DNA of 25,441 nt, taken from the NCBI GenBank assembly GCA_036940085.1, contig JALLBK010000489.1:1-25441 (forward strand), in the 5' to 3' direction. A model generated the notes under the pieces. The model saw only the letters and a program-made list of their open reading frames with translations, made no database searches and was not told where the DNA came from. This DNA comes from Discostella pseudostelligera. Lineage: Eukaryota > Bacillariophyta > Thalassiosirophyceae > Thalassiosirales > Thalassiosiraceae. Shown piece by piece: positions 17,935 to 25,441 of this stretch. The translations under genes and the position numbers were made by a program. Each line of letters starts with the position of its first letter. Position 1 is the first letter of the stretch.

Positions 17935-20900
17935 ATGATGACCATGGGACGAAAACGACCATTCTTGTTCATAGGAATGATCTTTTTTGGAAGCACCGTT
18001 CGGCCAGCATCAGCACTGTTATTATCAGGGGCAGGAGCAGGCAATGCAATCTCATCAACGACATCATCAGCAGAGTCAAAACCACATGACATACTCACTA
18101 TTGCTTCACCGTCGTTGGAACTGACAAGTAGTGAGAGAGAATTATCCAAGCATCGCCGTCATCGTCGTCATGAAAGTGAACAACATCATTCCAGCAATAG
18201 TAAATTCGACGGTAATAGCAACAATGAGAAGCCGGGAGTAAAACAACAACAAACACCGGCTCCAACTAATGATTTGGTGAATGAGGTTGGATCAGCGGAT
18301 ATTGATGATAACGAAAAGTCTCAATCACAACAGCATGGGCAGCTAGAGGAGCAGGAGAATGAGCAAACAATTATTGATTATTCAATCTATGCATGTGATG
18401 AATTGCCCAATCGACAACAAAAAGCCATTAATGATGGAGGCGATTCAGTATCATTCAACCAATGTGAATTTGCAATGAATTGCAATGATGGAGATGGTAT
18501 CCTCTTCTCGCAATTCTTCTTTTGCAATAGTGATGAAAAATCATCATCAGCGACAACATCATCGTCGCCATCCATACCAGCATCTACGACATCATCATCA
18601 ACACCCCATTCTTTATTAATTACCACAATCACCCTCCTGCTACTCCTACTAGCACTACTCCTACTCTTCCGTCTACTCTCCTCCACCACTGACGAATTCT
18701 TCTCACCGGGTTTAGAAATGTTTTCGTTACGATTGGGATTACCACCTCGATTTGCCGGTGTAACATTATTAGCTTTGGGGAATGGTGCACCGGATGTGGC
18801 GGCAACGATGAATGCCATGCTGGCTGGTAGTCGAGGCGTGGGAGTAGGTGTAGATGAGGGTGGCTCTGGAGGAGGAGGAAGGGAGGGTTATGGGATGGCA
18901 CTAGGAGAATTGACGGGGACGTGCATGTTCAACATTTGTCTTATTTTGGGGGCAATTGTGATATATTTGGGCGGTGATAGTGGCGGCGCTACGAAGAACA
19001 AAAGCAATGAAGACGAGGTAGAAAAGAAAGAAGTAACAGCTGTTGCTGTTGTTCGTGGAGTGCCATGTCAGGGACCGCTGCTGCGTGATATATCCGTCCT
19101 CATATTAGTGTGCGTGGTTAGCATGTCGTATTTGAAGTCGGGTGTAATTGATCACGAATTCGTGTACGTGATGCTGGGGATATATGTTTCGTATGTGCTC
19201 GTGGTCCTTGGTGCAGATGCATATCATGTATTTTATCATGTCCCGTTGATGGCGGATATGTTGAGGAGGAGTTCAAGCAGTGGTAGCGGCTTCAGCTTGG
19301 ATGAGCCAACGACGTCAGGTTGGGATAAAGGAGAGACTGGAGATAGCTCCGTCGCAAACGAGCAAACACCTCTGGTGGCATTGCAATCGCATCTATGCGA
19401 GAAAAGTCATCGTTATCTGCGTCATCGCAACTCATCATCGTCGTCTGTGCCACTTCATCACCACCACACAATTGGTGAAACTGTAATCGAAGCAATGAGC
19501 AACTACAGCTGCATAGAAGAGTCAGTAATTGCCAATCCTGCAATTAACGGTGGACGGGCGGATCATTTACAACTTGTTGACGCAGCAGCAGCATTTCGGG
19601 AGGATGAGGGGCCACCAATTATTCAAAAGGAGGCTAGCATAGGATGGGCGCCGAGTTTCGATGACGGCAATGAACCCCTTGTAATTTTCCATCCTAATCA
19701 TGCCGTGCATCCCCACCACCACCATTTACACAAACCATCGCGTGGACCGGTATTGTTCTTACGGAGCGATTCATCGCATGGACATTCTCCCTCACCACGA
19801 AAAACAGCTGTGGCGGTGGACACTGCAGCAGAAGCTACAAAAGCAATAGAAGCGCCACTTCTGTCGACACTGGCAGCTGGCGTGGTGGACATTGATTGTT
19901 TTGCCTCCTCTTCCTTGCACTCCTCGCCACCTCTTCAGATCAAACTTATCAGACCCAACAGCTGGAAAGAGGCATGGTCGTCAAACCTCCAAGAATTCAT
20001 AGAGCATTGGCATGATTTTTTCACCGATATATATTTCAATCAAGAGAACAGCGCTTGGGATGTCGCCCTACTTTCAATGGAATTGCCATTTACAATTGCG
20101 CGGAAGGTGCGTTCAGCTCTCCACTTATGTCTCTTCCAATAATTGTCTTGATTTTCATCTCTCACGCATTCGACTCTCACACATTCGACTCTCACGCATT
20201 CGACTCTCACGCTCTATGTGGGAAGCTGACAAATCCAGTCCCATGCGATGGTTACTACTGTCGACCACTGGTTGCGGTGTCTTTGTCTCTCTCTCCCATC
20301 TGGATTTGGATTTATTTTTCTGATCAATTTGATGTCGATATCTTTGAATACAACGTTGGCTATGCCGTACTGATAACAGCAGTAGGGATGAGTCTGGTTG
20401 TGATGAGATATGCACCGGGTGGTGAGGGTCCGATGGACTTTTACATGGTGGTGAGCAAAAAGCAGTACCGAGTGTCTTGGCAAATTTCAAGAATCGTGCC
20501 GTTGACATACTCGTTGCATCCCCGCTCCTCTCGCTCCTTTTCAGATACCATTGACACTCTACGGCTTTGCAGTGGCAGCCACATGGATCGACTCCATCGC
20601 CAATAAACTCGTCGAGATATTAGAACTATTCGGCATCCTCCTCCGCATACCCTCGACGATACTAGGCCTAACCGTCCTTGCCTTTGGCAATTCCATACAA
20701 GATCTCGTTGCCAATGTCACATTATCCAAGAAGGGATTATCCACTATGGCCACCACGGCATGCTTCGCTGGACCGATATTCAATTTGTGTGCTGGACTTG
20801 GACTTGGATTTTGGGCATTGATGAAAAGTACCGGTAGGGAGGAAATCCATGTCGAGTTGCCGCGCAATATTGCTACTGGGTTCATGTTTGCGATTGCCAA

Positions 20901-21018
20901 TTGTTTGTTGATCATTATTGCGGGAACGGTAGTTGGAAAGGGTGTGATTGGAAGAGGGTATGGATATGCTGCATGCGGGATGTACACTGTGTATGTCCTG
21001 ACTTCTCTTAACATATGA
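17935..21018 (+). CDS. Cation/Ca2+ exchanger of the NCLX (SLC8B1)/CCX type
   Basis: This is a membrane antiporter exchanging Ca2+ for Na+ or another cation. Exons are 17935-20106, 20226-20450 and 20545-21018, with introns of 119 and 94 bp, all in phase 0, giving 956 residues. An N-terminal hydrophobic segment (FLFIGMIFFGSTV) fits a signal peptide. A Cys-containing luminal part follows (YACDEL, CEFAMNC, FFFC), as in NCLX/CCX members. The alpha-1 repeat has LALGNGAPDVAATMNA (from 18769) and GELTGTCMFNICLILG. A long, His-rich cytosolic loop (about 19260-19960) separates it from the alpha-2 repeat, LAFGNSIQDLVANVT (from 20680) with FAGPIFNLCAG. The usual GNSxGD motif has Q in place of G. I chose 17935 because it stands just before the signal peptide; 17881 or 17944 are alternatives. 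The membrane is unknown (mitochondrial, vacuolar or plasma). Confidence 0.88.
20160..20212 (+). repeat. 15-bp tandem repeat inside exchanger intron 1
   Basis: The unit TCTCACGCATTCGAC occurs three times (20160-20174, 20175-20189 with one G-to-A change, 20190-20204), plus a partial fourth copy. It fills the second half of the 119 bp intron, close to the 3' splice site. Confidence 0.85.
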
Positions 21019-21095
21019 CGGAGAATGGATGATCGAATAATCCGATGGTAAATGTACCGGTTCATCCCACGGAAAAGGGCGTTCTTCTATATCTC

Positions 21096-22386
21096 TCATT
21101 CCAAGAGACAACAATCATGCTGTGCATCACTAGCCCAAACTACGGCCGTCCCATCATAACTTGCCGATACAATCAACCACGGCCGGGAAATTTGAGGACA
21201 CGCCGCAACAGAACAAGTCGGACCTTGATGTCGTTGCAATATAGTTCCCTTCGGCGATGGCTTGGTCATCTTTGCTTTGTTGGAATCGAACTCTACTGGA
21301 TAGACTACCACCGCTCCACATTCTGAACCAGAAATTACATATTCATCACTGGACGTGAATGCACATTCCACCTTGTATTTATTGCATGAATGATAAGTGT
21401 GTAATTTTTGGTATATCCGCTTGCGTATTCCTGCTGTCGTTGTGTTGGCGGTGATACTACTAGTACAATCCCACAGGCGAATAATGCCATCCAGACACGA
21501 GGCTGCCACCATCGATGACATACCATCATTACTAATCGAGAATGATGTAATCGGATGCACAACATCTTCTGTCACCATTGTAGCCGCCCGTAAATCATAT
21601 GTTCGTAGCTTTCCATCCACACTGGATGTGATAATCTGATGATGGGATGGAGATTGTGTAACGCACGTGACGGCATCGGTGGCATCGTCCAATATCATCA
21701 ATGGGTCTTTCGATCTACTCCGTGCATCCCAGAGACGAACAGTGCTGTCGTACGATGCACTTGCATATATTTCTTCTCCTACACCACCACCATTACAACT
21801 GCTATTGGCTTTGGTGTCGTCAGTACTATTACTCCCACCCAGACAAGTCACATACTCAATTCTACCCACATGTCCCCACCATTTCTGTTTATTCTGTGCA
21901 GTTAATAAATCAGTAGCGAGTAGTGTCTTATCTGATGCCGATAATAATGTTGTCGATGAACGATTTGTGGCGAGACAGTATATAGGATGGATGTGTCCAT
22001 CGGAATATGTTTGCATTGGTAGCGCGGATGGCAATGATGTTTGTCTTGCATCACGTTGGGATGAAGAGGGTCGATAGACAGGGTCGATGCGGGTAGGGTT
22101 CCATAATCGAACTGTACGATCGCTTGCACCCGTGAGGCAATATTTGCCATCGGCTACAATTGCAGTGGATAGTTGGTTGATGAAGTAAGAAAAAGGCGAG
22201 ATGGAATTATGAGATACAATTACAATATGACGACAACAACATCACAAGATGTGTCACGTGCGGCTCCGTCGCTCTGTGCTCCTTCTCGCCCCGCACAACA
22301 CACTCACCTGTGAATCGAATGATGTGAATGGGGCCATCATTATGTCCGCGCAATTCAGCTACCGACACAGTGGGAAGATCGATCAT
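21096..22386 (-). CDS. WDR83: WD40-repeat protein, WDR83/MORG1 homologue
   Basis: There are two exons, 22386-22308 and 22153-21096, with a 154 bp intron (donor GTGAGT, acceptor TTGTAG). They join in frame to 378 residues. Exon 1 encodes MIDLPTVSVAELRGHNDGPI; exon 2 opens ADGKYCLTGASDRTVRLWNP, the first full blade. Seven WD blades can be followed, including YDSTVRLWDARS, VDGKLRTYDLRA, LDGIIRLWDC and YDGTAVVWASD. The segment YKVECAFTSSDEYVISGSECG matches the WDR83 pattern closely. In animals this protein scaffolds MAP-kinase modules and is also found in spliceosomes. The gene ends tail-to-tail with the exchanger, 77 bp between stop codons. Two E2F-like sites lie upstream. Confidence 0.85.
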
Positions 22387-22905
22387 TGTTCGTCGACTAT
22401 CATGACATAGTGTTGGCTAACGAGTCGCGAGTCGCGAGGCTTTCAGCAGGCAGTAGAACTGGTGACTTCCCGCCATTTTCGCCTGCTCTCTTTCATCTGC
22501 TTCCCGCCATTCGAGAAGATCCGTCGCACTCCGGCCGCGGCTTGCTGGCTTCGATTCAGCTATTCCACATTCCACGTGGTATTGATAAATATTCCTATTG
22601 ATTGAACGAGATCTTAATTCAGAGCAATTGTATCTAATCTAATGCTTGCTTTATCTACTTTATCCAAATAGGAGCCTATCCAGGACAAGAATATGAAGTT
22701 CGGAGAGAAGGGGATCTGATTGATTATGTATTATCAATCCTGCACCCTCTGGCTTGAGGGTCGACAGCAGGGATGACGGTCTTGAGGAGAATGACCATTT
22801 CAAGCGACGCAAAAGTACTTCGTTATCTTGAGCCAACGCTTAGCATTCAAATGACATCCCGATCAAGATCTTATACAAAACACAGACGATGTATTTTGAA
22901 GTGGC
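22387..22905. promoter_or_regulatory. WDR83 upstream region with two TTCCCGCC sites and a G-box; 3' flank of the LRR gene
   Basis: TTCCCGCC (the complement of GGCGGGAA) occurs at 22467-22474 and 22501-22508, 81-122 bp upstream of the WDR83 start. A CACGTG G-box lies at 22573-22578. Another CACGTG lies inside the WDR83 intron (22255-22260). The right part must hold the 3' end of the LRR gene and includes a small hairpin, ACCCTC/GAGGGT (22744-22761). I see no gene. Confidence 0.55.
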
Positions 22906-25174
22906 TTAAGCGCAACTCGTACAGCATGGACAAGTCACAGACGATGCGCAGTCGCTTATGAAGGTGTCGAGTTGATGGCTGGTAGAAGAGAGGCCGTTGC
23001 AAAATAATGTGGCGTTCCCAGACATGGAATTGTCTCCGAGATTGATTGTTTCTGTGGCGGCGGCAAAGCACAAGTTGGTATGTAACGGAACAGATGTTTA
23101 GTGGGTATTCGCTTGTAGATTTCATCAGATCGCGAATGGCGAACCAACAACTTACCCAACCTTTGCAATTTCAAAAGTGCTTCAAATGGAACAGCTCCTT
23201 CAAGATCATTTTCGTTCCTAAACAAAGATGCGATTCAAATGTATTAGGTGAAGGTTTAAGAGCAAAAAGAAAACAAAGCGCATCTTCGGTGAAAGCATCA
23301 CTTACAGAATCAAGACCTCCAATTCCGTAAATCTGCCCACGCCATTACTCAGCGTTCCAATGACTCCTTGATTCTTCGCCATATTCCATACTCGCAACTT
23401 ATCAAACGCTTTGTAAAATTCCGTTGGAATTGCACCACTCAAATTGTTATCGGGCAGTACGATCTCGTCAATGGCATAATAGGAGTCGACTTCGTACTTC
23501 TCGGCATCACCAACGCAAGAGATGCCATACCAATTGCATTCATGGGATGCATCCAAGAATCGAACGGCATTATTGCATGTCCCGATCTCATTAGTTGAAG
23601 CAGTATCAAAGAGTTTACGACTGGAGGAACAATTCGTCCACTCATCGCCATTCATTGCGTAGTACAACGCCGCCAGAGTGTACCGTTGTACGATCCTCTG
23701 CGCCATCTCGTTATCGTTCGAGGATGGAGGACACAGTATCGCATCGTCAAAATGTACCAGCCAGACAAATGCTTCATACTGTGGTCCGACTTGAGTAATG
23801 ATCGTCAATTCCGGGCTGGAAACGAAGGATCCAATGAGATTGATGAGAGCTTGGGAACGAGCATGGATGGATAATTGACATTTGGATTCGATGATGGATT
23901 TGCGTTGTTCGAGTGTAAGTGGAATGGTACTATTACCGCTTGTGGAACTTGTGTCGTCAGTGTCGGAGGTAGTGCTCGAGCCACCATTGTCGGAATTGCT
24001 TGTGGTTGTATCACTGCCGGTGACGGCAGCAGACGAGCTATCGATAGAGGTAGAGTCGCTAATGCCACTACTTGAATTTGATGTGCTGTCAGACGAGCTA
24101 TCGATGATGGTAGAGTCACTTATTCCGCCGCTTGAATTAGAAGAGTCGCTGTCAGAATTGCTCGTGCTTACATTGCTGACGGTGGTAGACGAGCTATCGA
24201 CGGAGGTAGAGTCGCTAATGCCGCCACTTGAATTGGAAGAGTCGTTGTCAGAGTTGCTTGTGCTTGCATTGCTGCCGGTGACTGCAGCAGACGAGCTATC
24301 GGTGGAGGTAGAGTCACTAATGCCACTACTTGAATTGGAAGTGTCGCTGTCAGAATTGCTTGCACCACTGCCAGTGATCGACGAAGTTGTTGTTCCTGCT
24401 GCATGTGTGCTGTTCGAATTGGAATTGCTGGAATTGTTGTTATTGACAGACGTTGAATTATTCTTCGATGCCGTGTTGTTGTTGCTGCTATTGACAGCCG
24501 AAGAGCTATCTACAACCGATGATGTACCCTCAGTACCATTGATATCAATACCATTTTCCTCGATGACAGGCACTACAATCTCATCATCATCACCAACAGA
24601 TTCCAATGCAATTTCCATTAAATCATTGCTCCCCTCCTCTTCTTCTTCTTCTTCTTCTTCTTGCACTGGCGTTNTCTTCTTCTTCTTCTTCTTGCACTGG
24701 CGTTTGTTCGTCATTTGTAGAATTGAAACTAGCACTAGATATACCACTCTCTCCACCGCCACCACCATCGCCGGCCTGTGCGTCCATGGACACAAAGTTG
24801 TCGTCGATAGTAGCATCATCATCAACATCTTGATCATCCGTAAAGTAATCTAGTAATCCTGGATAGGCACCGTGCTCATTATCATGATGGCCCATGCTCA
24901 TCATCGTCCCACCATTTCTCAATGCCCGGTGAGAGAAGTATAACTTATGATCGTTGTCAACGCGATTGGTCCGTCGGAGTTCTTCCCTACGTCGATTTCT
25001 GCTGATGTTGTTGGTTGCGAATCGATTGAAATGAAGACGACGCTTCGTGTGCAGTGTCGATGATGACGACGACGATGCTGTTGTTTCACCGCCGCCGCCG
25101 CGGGCGACGACCACAATGGTACCCACCCAGACGAGGACGACGAGCGGGGCACTTCGTATTCGTCTCGACTTCAT
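22906..25174 (-). CDS. Secreted or membrane-anchored leucine-rich-repeat protein with Ser/Asn/Asp-rich stalk (three exons, one assembly join)
   Basis: Exons are 25174-23306, 23217-23156 and 23051-22906, with introns of 88 and 104 bp. After removing the duplicate and N at 24674 the protein is 681 residues. The N-terminus (MKSRRIRSAPLVVLVWVGT) is a signal peptide or anchor. A Glu run and a repetitive Ser/Asn/Asp stalk follow. The globular part begins with LALYYAMNGDEWTNC-type sequence (here LAALYYAMNGDEWTNC) and ECNWYGISC, typical of the cap before plant-type LRRs. LRR units follow: EIVLPDNNLSGAIPTEF, LRVWNMAKNQGVIGTLSN, LEVLILNENDLEGAVPFEA. The end has CPCCTSCA, a Cys-rich C-terminus I recall from secreted diatom LRR proteins. 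It probably acts at the cell surface in adhesion or recognition (inference). Confidence 0.83.
24031..24376 (-). repeat. Coding minisatellite in the LRR-protein stalk
   Basis: The plus-strand marker AGACGAGCTATCG recurs at 24031, 24091, 24187 and 24289 (spacings 60, 96, 102, all multiples of three). It encodes imperfect units around GISDSTSxDSSS. The frame-preserving lengths suggest expansion and contraction under protein-level constraint. Confidence 0.8.
24639..24704 (-). repeat. Assembly join 3: CTT microsatellite and 30-bp duplicate around a single N
   Basis: Bases 24644-24673 equal 24675-24704, with N at 24674. The left copy continues to eight CTT units (24639-24662); the right copy has six. 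On the coding strand this is a run of Glu codons. Removing the N and one copy restores the LRR-protein frame. The true number of GAA codons cannot be read from this assembly. Confidence 0.85.
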
Positions 25175-25441
25175 TTCTACCACCCCCGCTCTCAATAAAG
25201 GAAGATGCCGATGATTTAGTGCCGACGAAGGTTGGATTTGGGCGTTCCTATTTGGCTTCAATTGAGTTCAATTGACTGCTCTCTCTGAGAGAGACAACGC
25301 TGACTATGCTGTTGCTGTTGGTTTGATGTTCTTGCACCATTATTGCTTCTCCGCGCCATTTTGCATGACATCATCGCGACTCCAAACCGCTGTCTGCAAT
25401 ACAACTTACGTAGGAATAAGTATGAAGAAATTCAAATTTGA
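25175..25441. other. Upstream region of the LRR gene
   Basis: The 267 bases hold no credible gene. CCGCGCCATTTTG near 25350 resembles the GGCG motifs found upstream of other genes in the window. The region probably carries the LRR gene's promoter. Confidence 0.45.

Noticed and set aside
22744..22761. Hairpin ACCCTC/GAGGGT as a terminator or small RNA
   Set aside because: The six-base stem is short and such hairpins are common by chance; no T run follows.
23882..24853. Long plus-strand open frame of about 320 codons rich in Leu, Glu and Val
   Set aside because: It is the mirror of the Ser/Asp-rich repeat stalk of the minus-strand LRR gene, crosses the N join, and has no independent domain.
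1..25441. CRISPR arrays, insertion sequences, rRNA or tRNA genes
   Set aside because: I saw no spaced direct repeats of CRISPR type, no transposase, and no rRNA or tRNA sequence that I could recognise by eye; a tRNA scan was not possible.

Overview
The window looks like nuclear DNA of a diatom, probably a centric one. The protein-coding genes are eukaryotic and packed closely. Several are split by short GT-AG introns (about 70 to 290 bp). Intergenic gaps are only a few hundred bases. Proteins carry long Ser, Asn, Gln and Gly tracts, and two loci look like lineage-specific diatom families (a secreted leucine-rich-repeat protein and a C-x2-C...H...C protein). The genus cannot be fixed from sequence alone. 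The assembly is a draft: three single-N joins (10795, 11403, 24674) each sit between two copies of the same sequence.

Layout from left to right. 369-3938 (+) is translation initiation factor eIF3 subunit c, five visible exons, with its N-terminal exon missing to the left. 4164-7419 (-) is a two-exon, probably mitochondrial protein with an RGG-like head and three RRM-like domains; its promoter holds four G-boxes. 7835-8770 (-) is the catalytic proteasome subunit beta-2. 9222-12610 (+) is a large unnamed protein with five copies of a GW...YYY...P domain, cut on paper by two assembly joins. 12909-13913 (-) is a putative zinc-binding protein. 14414-14905 and 15248-16272 (-) are decayed genes; the second resembles a multi-copy diatom leucine-rich protein and changes frame five times. 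16332-17312 (-) is a membrane-anchored, LEA-like, probably mitochondrial protein. 17935-21018 (+) is a cation/Ca2+ exchanger of the NCLX/CCX type. 21096-22386 (-) is a WDR83/MORG1-like WD40 protein. 22906-25174 (-) is a secreted or membrane-anchored leucine-rich-repeat protein with a long Ser/Asn/Asp stalk.

The genes do not form one pathway. They are mostly housekeeping genes (translation, protein turnover, organelle RNA and ion handling) mixed with lineage-specific ones. The most striking shared feature is regulatory. The motif GGCGGGAA, which is E2F/DP-like, recurs upstream of several of the genes and forms a five-site cluster at 17671-17774. A separate quartet of CACGTG boxes sits upstream of the mitochondrial RRM gene. 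The most unusual proteins are the five-repeat GW/YYY protein and the three-RRM mitochondrial protein.
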